Below are positions 55,620-64,000 of a stretch of 64,000 nucleotides of DNA, in pieces. The notes below the pieces were generated by a model. That model saw nothing but the letters and a program-made list of their open reading frames with translations, had not been told where the DNA came from and did not search any database. Numbering within the stretch: the first letter of the stretch is position 1; each line of letters starts with the position of its first letter. Source of the DNA: CAIUGU01 sp965279735 (GTDB lineage: Bacteria; Pseudomonadota; Gammaproteobacteria; Steroidobacterales; Steroidobacteraceae); contig OZ257260.1 of NCBI GenBank assembly GCA_965279735.1, forward strand, positions 2,728,001-2,792,000, written 5' to 3'. A program made the position numbers and the translations under genes.

Positions 55620-55623
<4 letters not shown>
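54574..55623 (-). CDS. cydB: Cytochrome bd-type (CIO) ubiquinol oxidase subunit II
   Basis: A 349-residue polytopic protein. IYVVLDGYDLGVGIL, SPFWDANETWLVLGAG and the central RGVAFDFRTKA are the CydB signatures. It pairs with CydA to form the oxygen-reducing oxidase in the inner membrane. ATG overlaps the cydA stop by 4 bp. No small CydX-type gene is visible after it, as usual for cyanide-insensitive types. Confidence 0.95.
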
Positions 55624-56998
<1,375 letters not shown>

Positions 56999-56999
<1 letters not shown>

Positions 57000-57586
57000 T
57001 ACGCTCTCCCGGGTTCGCCGCGAACAGGTTTTGCGGCCGGCTTATCGGTACCGAACACCCGCAACTTGCCGGCGGCCTCGAGCACCGCAACCACGCTCGT
57101 CCCGAGTTTCATGAGCTTTTCCAGGGTTTTCTGGTCGAGCTTCTGCACATCCCCGAACCAGCGGGTGACCAGCTCGATCAGGTCGTGCATCTGGCGCATG
57201 CGTTCCTGGGCGTAGCGATCGTCTTCGCTGGCCGGTGTCTCCACCATCACGTCGCGCAGCATCGACAACGTAGGATCGACTTCCCTGCGCTGCCGCTCTT
57301 CCGCCAGCACGCGGAAAATTGCCCAGATGTCTTCGGGCGTCGAAAAATACTCGCGCCGGTCACCTGACTGGTGGGTAAGTTTCACCAGGCGCCACGACTG
57401 GAGTTCCTTGAGGCCCATGCTCACGTTCGAACGCGAAAAATGCAGCGCTTCCGCGATCTCGTCTGCATTCAGCGGCACAGGCGAAATGAAGAGCAGCGCA
57501 TACATCTGGCTGACTGTCCGGTTGATTCCCCAGCGGCTGCCCATTTCCCCGAAATGCAGGACGAACCTTTCTGCCAGCGGCGACAT
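56999..57586 (-). CDS. GbsR/MarR family transcriptional regulator
   Basis: A 195-residue winged-helix protein of the GbsR group: ERFVLHFGEMGSRWGINRTVSQMYALLFIS at the start (in two joined motifs), LNADEIAEALHFSRSNVSMGLKELQSW as recognition helix, then SGDRREYFSTPEDIW. It is the first gene of the gbsR-cydA-cydB unit and probably controls oxidase expression, by a signal not readable here. The C-terminus is basic and Ala/Pro-rich. Confidence 0.85.
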
Positions 57587-57729
57587 TTCGTAATTCCCGT
57601 ATTTTCAGTAATGACTGAATACTAGCCCGGGACGCCGCGGTGCAGCAAGCTGGTTTTAGTTTCCGCATGTCACTTCAGAGCGTTACCATTCACGCCCCGA
57701 CGTCCCCGACACTACAGGTTTCAGCTCCC

Positions 57730-58260
57730 ATGTCATTGTCTTTGCAGGAACAATTGCTCAAGGCCGGCCTCGTCAAGCCAAAGCAGGCCAAACAGGTCGA
57801 GCAGCAGCAGCGGCTGGACAGGAAAAGGAACGTCAAGCCGGCGGTCGATCCGAAGGCCATCGCGAACCAGGCGCAAAACGCCAAGACCCTTCGCGACCAG
57901 GAACTGAATCGCCAGCAGCGGGAGAAAGCGGAACGGAAGGCGCGTCGCGCCGAGATCCGCCAGATCGTCGAACAGAACCGCATTCCCCGCATCGAGAGCG
58001 AGGACTTCTTCAACTTCGTGGACGGGAAAAAGATCCACCGGTTCGCGGTGAACCCGGAGGTGCGAGAACGCATCCTGAGCGGCGCGCTCATCGTCGTTCG
58101 TCACAACGGTTTCTATGCCCTGGTCCCGACAGCCATCGCAGAACGCATCCGCGAACGGGATGCGACGTTCATCGTTGCAATGGATCAGGCCGCAACGGAA
58201 TCACCTGCAGAAGACGATCCCTACAAGGATCACGTCGTCCCTGACGACCTCATGTGGTAG
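57730..58260 (+). CDS. DUF2058 family protein
   Basis: A 176-residue protein. MSLSLQEQLLKAGLVKPKQAKQ at the start is typical of the YaiL/DUF2058 family, so I chose the ATG at 57730 over an in-frame ATG at 57670 and the open frame from 57640. It has a long charged coiled coil (residues about 20-95) and a globular C-terminal part with FNFVDGKKIHRFAVNPEVR and NGFYALVP. Nucleic-acid association is suspected for the family; function unproven. Confidence 0.85.
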   Translation: MSLSLQEQLLKAGLVKPKQAKQVEQQQRLDRKRNVKPAVDPKAIANQAQNAKTLRDQELNRQQREKAERKARRAEIRQIVEQNRIPRIESEDFFNFVDGKKIHRFAVNPEVRERILSGALIVVRHNGFYALVPTAIAERIRERDATFIVAMDQAATESPAEDDPYKDHVVPDDLMW

Positions 58261-58285
58261 CAGGCGTGGCGCCTGCCCAGAGGGG

Positions 58286-58615
58286 TCAGGCTTGCTTGCG
58301 ATTCCGCTGGAAGATCCGGTAGGCGGTGCGGTCGCCGAAGATCTCGAGTCGTTCGCGCTCGGTGCTCAACGGGCGCGCGATCATCCACTCGACTGAGTTT
58401 TCCAGCCACTCCAGAAAGTCAGCCGGTGTCCCGCCTGGATTCCGTGCCTTGAATTCCCGATAGGCCACGTCCTGTTTCGCCGTGTGGAACCTGCTCGAAG
58501 GTTTCCCCGTTCCTGGACGCCGCCCCGGATTTGCATCGGGTGCCCTGTTTTTTGCTTGTTCGATCGCCACTGCCGTTTCTGCCTCGTGTTGCCAATTGTC
58601 CTGCCGGCTTGTCAT
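58286..58615 (-). CDS. Hypothetical protein, 109 residues
   Basis: A small ORF 27 bp after the ankyrin gene of module 2, same strand. It has no signal peptide or membrane segment; the first half is polar and probably disordered (KNRAPDANPGRRPGTGKPSSRF), the second half helical (YREFKARNPGGTPADFLEWLENSVEW). I recognise no family. The composition is like a real protein and no better frame covers this stretch. The ribosome site is weak. Confidence 0.55.
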   Translation of the reverse strand: MTSRQDNWQHEAETAVAIEQAKNRAPDANPGRRPGTGKPSSRFHTAKQDVAYREFKARNPGGTPADFLEWLENSVEWMIARPLSTERERLEIFGDRTAYRIFQRNRKQA

Positions 58616-58642
58616 ACACTTGCTCGTCGATTCGACCTGGGG

Positions 58643-60145
58643 TCAGCGCGCGCCCTGGAGCGGAGCGGCTGGCGCGGATTTCGCCATCAGTCCTTCCAGC
58701 AGCGCCCCCGTTTCCTTGAATACCGGCGCAGTCCCGCGGCCCTGGGCGCCGGCGCGTCCCATCGCCGCATCGAGTGCCGTCTTGCCGTTCGCATCCTTCG
58801 CTTCGAGATTCGCGCCATTGCCGGCGAGGAACTGCACCACGTCGCTCCATCCCCACAGAGCGGCACCGTGCAGCGCGGTCTGGCCCCGCTGGTTGCCCGC
58901 ATTGATATCTCCACCTTTGGCCAGCAGCAGCTTCAGCGTGTCGACGGCCGCCCCCTGCGTAGTAAAGAGGCCTCGCGTATCGCCAGTGCCGGAACCGAGC
59001 CCGGCCGCTGCCATGACAGGCGTAATTCCCTGCACGTTCGGCAGATTCGGATTCGCCCCCGCATCAAGCAGAAGGGCCACCGCTGGAACATCCCCGGCCT
59101 TGGCAGCCCGCAGCAGCGGTGTGGTTCCGATCGTCAGCATTCCATCCTTGCCGCGATCCGCCTGCTGGTCGCGGAACGGTGGGAAGAGTTTCAACTGTGC
59201 GTTGGGATTGGCGCCTGCCTTGAGCAGCAGCCCGATGAGCTCAAGACTCGTGGTGTGATCGAGCGAAGGACGATCCGACCGGCCACCGTGGGGAATCGTG
59301 TTGAGGTCCACCGCAAGGTACAGCGGCGTGCGTCCCCACCAGTCCCACTTGTTCGGGTTCGCGCCCTTTTCCAGAAGGTAGGCGGCCACATCGAAGCTGA
59401 AATTGTTGGTCGCGGTAATCAGCGGTGTCACGCCTTGCGGATCCGCAAGATTGACGTTCGCGCCCGCATCAACGAGCAGCCTGGCGCACTCGAGGCAACC
59501 CTGGCGTGCGGCGTACAACAGCGGAGTCATGCCACCGGCAGGACGTGCCTGGAAGCGCGGCTCGCTTGTCACCTGCCGCTCCCAGTCGTTGACGACTGAA
59601 CGCACATTGACCTCAGCACCCCGCTTGACCAGCAATGCCACCATCGCAGGCTGGCTCTGGGCCACCGCCCACATCAACGCCGTCTGGCCGCGCCAGGCTT
59701 CCTTCGCGTTGACATCCGCTCCACGCTTGAGCAGCAATTGCGCTGCATCGACGTTACTCGTGCGTGCAACCACCATCAATGCAGTCTGGCCGTCTGCATT
59801 CGTTTCATCGACATTGGCGCCTGCCTTAAGCAACGCTTCCAGCACCGTGACGTTGCCAACTACGGCGGCTTCGGAAAGAGGCGTGGCGCCGTAGTCATTC
59901 TTCGTTGCCGCTTTTGCGCCGGCTTTCAGCAGCTTCTGGACTACCTCGGCGTTGTCCTTGTAGACCGCCCAGTGCAGTACGGAAGTCCCGTCCGGGTCCG
60001 CTGCGTTGACGTCGCTTCGCTGGTCGATCAGCGCAACGGCTGCAGGCGTATCGCCTGCCTTGACCGCAGCGATGAGGGAAGTCTCCGCCTGCGCAGCTCC
60101 TGCGAGCAGGCTGAACAACAGCAATCCTGGAAGCCACCGTTTCAT
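58643..60145 (-). CDS. Exported ankyrin-repeat protein, module 2
   Basis: A 500-residue protein with signal peptide (MKRWLPGLLLFSLLAGAAQA) and about ten ankyrin repeats (GTSVLHWAVYKDNAEVV, GQTALMVVARTSNVD, GQTALMWAVAQSQPAM, GQTALHGAALWGWSDVV). As in module 1, the array is broken by a segment after GAEVNVRSVVNDW and another around GITPVMAAAGLGSG. The ATG at 60145 is 2 bp after the DUF1552 stop; the open frame up to 60289 lies inside that gene. Likely exported and tied to the other two products. Confidence 0.85.
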   Translation of the reverse strand: MKRWLPGLLLFSLLAGAAQAETSLIAAVKAGDTPAAVALIDQRSDVNAADPDGTSVLHWAVYKDNAEVVQKLLKAGAKAATKNDYGATPLSEAAVVGNVTVLEALLKAGANVDETNADGQTALMVVARTSNVDAAQLLLKRGADVNAKEAWRGQTALMWAVAQSQPAMVALLVKRGAEVNVRSVVNDWERQVTSEPRFQARPAGGMTPLLYAARQGCLECARLLVDAGANVNLADPQGVTPLITATNNFSFDVAAYLLEKGANPNKWDWWGRTPLYLAVDLNTIPHGGRSDRPSLDHTTSLELIGLLLKAGANPNAQLKLFPPFRDQQADRGKDGMLTIGTTPLLRAAKAGDVPAVALLLDAGANPNLPNVQGITPVMAAAGLGSGTGDTRGLFTTQGAAVDTLKLLLAKGGDINAGNQRGQTALHGAALWGWSDVVQFLAGNGANLEAKDANGKTALDAAMGRAGAQGRGTAPVFKETGALLEGLMAKSAPAAPLQGAR

Positions 60146-60147
60146 GA

Positions 60148-61470
60148 TCAGATCTCGGCAATCACGGCGGTGCTGTCGCCCAGCTTGTCCACCGGGACGC
60201 TGGAGCGGTCGAGCATCGTCAGCAGCACGTTGGAAAGAGGCGTGTGATCGGGATAGCGCAGGTGCTGTCCACCCTTGTGCTTGCCGCAACCGCCACCGAT
60301 GAGCGCGGTCGGGAGGGGGAACTGGTTGTGACGGTCGCTGTTGCTCATGTTGCTGCCGTAAAGCAGCAGCGAGTGGTCGAGCATCGTGCCGTCACCATCC
60401 GGCATCTTCGACATCTTGGTGACGAACTTCGAGAAGACCTCGGTGTGATAGCGCTGGATTTTAGTGAGCCTCTCCAGCTTCGCCGGATCGTTCGCATGAT
60501 GGGACAGCGGATGAAAGGCATCCGGCACGCCGATATGGTTGTACGTGCGCCCGCTCACCTCCGCCGCCATCATGAAATTGGCGATGCGTGTGAGGTTCGC
60601 CTGGTACGCGAGCAGCGTCATGTCGAACATCAGGTTCAGGTGTTCATCGAAATCGTCGGGCACACCGACCGGCAGCCCGGGGAGCGTGAGATTGGAAAGA
60701 TCCTGCTGCTGCCTCTTCTGCACGCGTCTTTCGATCTCGCGCACCGTCTCGAGATAGTCACCGAGCAGTGCACGGTCGCTCGGACCCAGGGTTCGCTGCA
60801 GGTCTCCGACATCAGCACGGATCATGTCCAGGATGCTGGTGTCTTGCTGAATCAGCGCCGCGCGCTCTTCCGGGTTGTCGCCTTGGCCGAAGAGCCGCTG
60901 GAACAGCTTGCGGGGATTGTGTTCCATCGGCAGCGGGCCGGTCGGCGTGCGGAACGAGATCGTGCTGGAATAGCTGCAGCCATAGTCGCGATCACATGCA
61001 CCGCCACCACCGGGTTGTTCGGTTGCCACTTCAAGTGAGGGTAAGGGCGTGTCCTGGCCGATGTATTGCGCGGCAACCTGGTCAACCGTCACGCCCCCGT
61101 TGGGCTCCTGGCTGCCTTTCTTCGGATGCACGCAACTGAGCCAGGTGCCGGGAACGATGGCGTGAACCGCTGCGCTTTCGCCAGGCTTGTTGCCGAGGCC
61201 GCTGATGACCGTGAGCTGCTGCTTGAAGTCCTTGAGAGGCTCAAGGATCGGCGACATCTCAAAATTGCGCCCCTCGCCCTTGGGCGTCCAGTTGTCCATT
61301 ACCGCGCCATGCGGGAAGTAGACGAAGCCCAGCCGCATCTTGGGACTGGCTGCCGTGTTGGCGAGCGCTGTGTGCGCTGGAATCATTGCATCGAGCAATG
61401 GCAGTGCGATGGTCGCACCGAGTCCCCGCAGCACGGTGCGGCGTGACAGATGCTTCCTGGTGATGAACAT
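60148..61470 (-). CDS. DUF1552 family protein with Tat-type signal, module 2
   Basis: A 440-residue homologue of the protein at 24414-25745. It starts MFITRKHLSRRTVLRGLGAT, with a twin-arginine motif and hydrophobic core. RLGFVYFPHGAVMDNWTP and LDHSLLLYGSNMSNSDRH match the positions of the corresponding motifs in module 1. The ATG at 61470 aligns exactly with the module 1 start; it shares one base with the DUF1592 stop (TGATG), so the two are coupled. Function unknown. Confidence 0.85.
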   Translation of the reverse strand: MFITRKHLSRRTVLRGLGATIALPLLDAMIPAHTALANTAASPKMRLGFVYFPHGAVMDNWTPKGEGRNFEMSPILEPLKDFKQQLTVISGLGNKPGESAAVHAIVPGTWLSCVHPKKGSQEPNGGVTVDQVAAQYIGQDTPLPSLEVATEQPGGGGACDRDYGCSYSSTISFRTPTGPLPMEHNPRKLFQRLFGQGDNPEERAALIQQDTSILDMIRADVGDLQRTLGPSDRALLGDYLETVREIERRVQKRQQQDLSNLTLPGLPVGVPDDFDEHLNLMFDMTLLAYQANLTRIANFMMAAEVSGRTYNHIGVPDAFHPLSHHANDPAKLERLTKIQRYHTEVFSKFVTKMSKMPDGDGTMLDHSLLLYGSNMSNSDRHNQFPLPTALIGGGCGKHKGGQHLRYPDHTPLSNVLLTMLDRSSVPVDKLGDSTAVIAEI

Positions 61471-63896
61471 CACTGCTCTCCCTTTGCCACTGTTTCTGCC
61501 AGCGGCACTTGCGTCATGCGGAATGGCGCACTGTTGACGATGCCGAACACGATGCTCGAAAACCGGTACTGGTCATGGGCCGCATCGCGGACGATGCCCC
61601 GGATGACCGGCATGTCGTTGTACTCGATGCTGCGGCCAAGGCCGTAGATCATCAGCTTCTCGGTGAGTGTCTGCACGAACTGATCGGGACGCGCAACGAG
61701 CGCGTTACGCAGATCGGCGGGTCCCTTGAGGACAGTACCATTCGACAGCTCGCCGCTGGCATCCACGACCGTCACCGTTTCACGGTCTTTGTCACGCCAG
61801 CCGCCGATGGCGTCGAAATTCTCGAGCGCAAAACCCAGCGGATCCATGACACCGTGGCAGGCATTGCACGAAGGATTGGCGCGATGGGCTTCAAGCCGTT
61901 CGCGCACCGTCTGCGGTTTGCCGCCCAGCAGATTCTCTTTCAGCGTTTCAACGCCGGGTGGCGGCGCGTGAGGCGGCGTGCCCGTGATGTTCTCGAGAAT
62001 CCATGCGCCCCGCAGGACCGGTGCCGTGCGATTACCGTAGGAAGTTCCCATCAACATGCTGCCCTTGCCGAGCAGGCCCCAGCGGTTCGGATTGGCGAGG
62101 GTCACGCGGCGGAACTGGTCGCCGCGAATGTTGGGAATGCCGTAGTGCGTCGCCAGACGCTCGTTGACGAACGTATGGTCAGCGGTGAGGAGATCGACCA
62201 CGCTGCGATCGGTACGGAGGATGCTATCCACGAACAGCTCTGTCTCACGCCGGAAGGCATTGCGTAAATCCACATCGAATTCAGGATAGAGCGCCGGGTC
62301 CGGATCAATGGAGTCGATCTTGCCCACCCGCAACCACTGATCCGCAAAATTCGTCACCAGCGCTTCGGATCTCGGATCCGCCAGCATCCGGCTGACCTGC
62401 TGCCGCAGCACTTCCGGTTCCTTGAGCTTTCCATATGCAGCGATGTCGAGGAGCTCGTTGTCGGGTCCCTGGCTCCACAGGAAGAATGAAAGCCGTGAAG
62501 CAAGCTCGATATCCGTCAGCGCGTGGGCCGAACCTGGCTGCACACTTTCCGGTATCGGTTCGGCGCGATATAAAAACTTCGGGCTGGCGAGAATCGCTGT
62601 CAGTGCGTTTTCAATGCCATTGTCGAAGCTGCCCTTCTCGCGGGCTGCAGCGTAGAACCGCAGGGGCGCGGCAAGATCAGAGTCGTTCACCGGACGGCGG
62701 TATGCCTGTCGCGTGAGATTGGTGACAATCTGCCGCGCGCAGGCAGCCTCCTCGCTCACATTCGCCGGGCGGCAAGTGAAGATGCGCTGACGGCTGGGTG
62801 TCTCGCTGAGACCGGTAGGGTTGTACGGCCCCATGACGTCGAGACCGGCGATGCGAGGCAGACGCTGCGTCCCCGCGCCGGGATTCAGCGGCTGCAGGTT
62901 GCTGTCGGATTCCGCAAACGTCTTTGCAACGAACGTTACGCCGATCTTGTGCGGCCCCGCCGGAACCTTGACGCGGATGTCCGAGAACAGTTTTTTCCGC
63001 TTCAGTGCGAGCGCCTGCTGGTCGAGATCGGCTGCCTTGAGCTCTTCCTCACCGCCGATGGTCTGCTCGAACACACGTGCGCCATCGATCGTCATGATGA
63101 CCTTGTGCTGGTCATCGAGGCCGCTGATATAGCCGGGATTGGTGCCGCCGCGAACGTCCGCGATGAAGATGTTGATGTCGAATTCGTATTCGCCGTCCGC
63201 AGGAAAGTTCTGCTCGACCAGCATGCCACCGCGAGTGCCGAGAGGCAGTCCGTCTCGATGCAGCGCCTGGTCGTCCAGCGGGGACTTGTATACATAGGCC
63301 GATTGCTGGGCCTGGGGATTGCCGATGGCAAGCTTGCTGACTTCACGCGCCGCAGAGATGTACTGGTCAAGGAACGAGGGCGACACCTTCAGTGCAGTCG
63401 CCACGTTGTCGAAGCCATCCGTTTCGATGTCTTTCGGCAACAGGGCTGCCGGATCAATCTTGACTCCCAGCAGATCCTCGACCGCATGACCGTATTCCGT
63501 GCGATTGAGCCGCCGGATGCCTACGTGGCCGGGATTGGGTTTGCTGGCAGCCAGCGCGTCCAGATTGTTTTCCATCGAGGTGACGAAGAAATCGATGGAG
63601 GCCTGGTCGGGTTGTGCTGAACCGGGTGGCGGCATCATGCGACCGCGCAATTTGCGCACCGCCGCTTCCCACACCTTCGTATCCTTGTCGAGCGCATGCG
63701 GATCGAGAAACTCGAAATCCACTTCACCGGCAAACTCGATGGAGTTGTGGCACTTGGAGCAGTACTTGTCGAGCAGCGCCATGTTCTTCTGCACGGGGTC
63801 TGCAGCCGCACTGCCGGCTTCTGCGGCGGCAAGTCCATTGGACACGGCAAGGCCCACCGCGAGAGCAATCCCCGGGATCGCGTATTGCTTTTTCAC
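61470..63896 (-). CDS. DUF1592-type dihaem-motif exported protein, module 2
   Basis: An 808-residue homologue of the protein at 25796-28204. Signal peptide KKQYAIPGIALAVGLAVSNGLAAAE, then CSKCH near residue 46, then the same order of DUF domains: RRLNRTEYGHAVEDLLGVK (DUF1587), EEAACARQIVTNLTRQAYRR (DUF1595), ASRLSFFLWSQGPDNE (DUF1592), NRTAPVLRGAWILENI with CNACHGVMDPLGF (DUF1588), and a DUF1585-type C-terminus with YGLGRSIEYNDMPVIRGI. The GTG at 63896 overlaps the upstream stop as GTGA; an upstream in-frame ATG at 63977 would lie inside that gene. Confidence 0.85.
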   Translation of the reverse strand: MKKQYAIPGIALAVGLAVSNGLAAAEAGSAAADPVQKNMALLDKYCSKCHNSIEFAGEVDFEFLDPHALDKDTKVWEAAVRKLRGRMMPPPGSAQPDQASIDFFVTSMENNLDALAASKPNPGHVGIRRLNRTEYGHAVEDLLGVKIDPAALLPKDIETDGFDNVATALKVSPSFLDQYISAAREVSKLAIGNPQAQQSAYVYKSPLDDQALHRDGLPLGTRGGMLVEQNFPADGEYEFDINIFIADVRGGTNPGYISGLDDQHKVIMTIDGARVFEQTIGGEEELKAADLDQQALALKRKKLFSDIRVKVPAGPHKIGVTFVAKTFAESDSNLQPLNPGAGTQRLPRIAGLDVMGPYNPTGLSETPSRQRIFTCRPANVSEEAACARQIVTNLTRQAYRRPVNDSDLAAPLRFYAAAREKGSFDNGIENALTAILASPKFLYRAEPIPESVQPGSAHALTDIELASRLSFFLWSQGPDNELLDIAAYGKLKEPEVLRQQVSRMLADPRSEALVTNFADQWLRVGKIDSIDPDPALYPEFDVDLRNAFRRETELFVDSILRTDRSVVDLLTADHTFVNERLATHYGIPNIRGDQFRRVTLANPNRWGLLGKGSMLMGTSYGNRTAPVLRGAWILENITGTPPHAPPPGVETLKENLLGGKPQTVRERLEAHRANPSCNACHGVMDPLGFALENFDAIGGWRDKDRETVTVVDASGELSNGTVLKGPADLRNALVARPDQFVQTLTEKLMIYGLGRSIEYNDMPVIRGIVRDAAHDQYRFSSIVFGIVNSAPFRMTQVPLAETVAKGEQ

Positions 63897-64000
63897 AGGA
63901 TGCCACCGCCCAACTCGCGGACGTGCCCGATCATGCCGGGGTACGCATTGGCGATCAGCAATCGTGGATCGCCCCACTTTGCATCGAACTCGCGACTCGG
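63893..64000 (-). CDS. C-terminus of an upstream gene coupled to module 2 (partial)
   Basis: The frame opposite the right edge reads 35 residues ending AYPGMIGHVRELGGGIL and a stop that overlaps the GTG start of the DUF1592 gene by 4 bp. The composition looks coding and the overlap is of the kind that joins operon genes, so I call a partial CDS. I cannot name the family from this tail. Confidence 0.55.
   Translation of the reverse strand, partial: PSREFDAKWGDPRLLIANAYPGMIGHVRELGGGIL

Overview
This is a GC-rich, gene-dense bacterial window with about 49 supported protein-coding genes and no rRNA, tRNA, CRISPR array or transposase that I can see. RdgC and a DUF2058 protein point to a gammaproteobacterium. 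Four large TonB receptors, paralogous DUF1592/DUF1552 genes and an aromatic-acid cluster resemble the Steroidobacteraceae/Nevskiales type. The taxonomy is inferred, not shown.

Layout. (1) 1-13 kb, plus strand: an aromatic catabolic cluster. It holds the end of a salicylyl-CoA 5-hydroxylase/oxidoreductase, a 4HBT thioesterase, a nitrilase, a gentisate 1,2-dioxygenase-like bicupin, an FAH-family hydrolase, a maleate-isomerase-like protein, an indolepyruvate:ferredoxin-oxidoreductase-like pair and a MarR regulator. An AraC regulator on the minus strand, an AAHS transporter and a lipoprotein of the cyclase family follow. Read in order this suggests aryl-CoA -> gentisyl-CoA -> gentisate -> maleylpyruvate -> maleate + pyruvate -> fumarate. 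(2) 13-16.6 kb: cupin, serine hydrolase, a divergent PsuG, DUF6165 and a zinc-finger protein. (3) 16.6-22.5 kb, minus strand: the NAD-dependent molybdenum formate dehydrogenase operon fdsG-fdsB-fdsA-fdhD-fdsD. (4) 22.8-28.2 kb, minus: DUF1592 cytochrome-like protein, DUF1552 Tat protein and a secreted ankyrin protein (module 1). (5) 28.5-30.5 kb, minus: glutathione-dependent formaldehyde oxidation (adhC/frmA and S-formylglutathione hydrolase), so the formaldehyde-to-CO2 route flanks module 1. (6) 30.9-35.9 kb: TetR, creatininase-family protein, a palindromic repeat element, a GTP cyclohydrolase II-like gene divergent from a RibD-reductase-like gene, and DinB. (7) 35.9-49.2 kb: four TonB-dependent receptors on the minus strand (the first two are tandem paralogues), with rdgC between the third and fourth. 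(8) 49.6-54.6 kb, plus: TetR, HlyD adaptor, ABC ATPase, ABC-2 permease and a Bcr/CflA transporter. (9) 54.6-57.6 kb, minus: a GbsR-type regulator with a CIO-type cytochrome bd oxidase (cydA, cydB). (10) 57.7-64 kb: DUF2058, a small hypothetical gene, and module 2, a second DUF1592-DUF1552-ankyrin operon in the same gene order, coupled to a gene cut by the window end.

The best candidate for an undescribed system is the repeated DUF1592-DUF1552-ankyrin module: a predicted exported dihaem-motif protein, a predicted Tat-exported protein of unknown function, and a predicted exported ankyrin protein, kept in one order at two loci. The aromatic cluster with its glutathione-independent gentisate branch is the second point of interest. 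All functions are assigned by recognising protein families from sequence; none was checked against a database.
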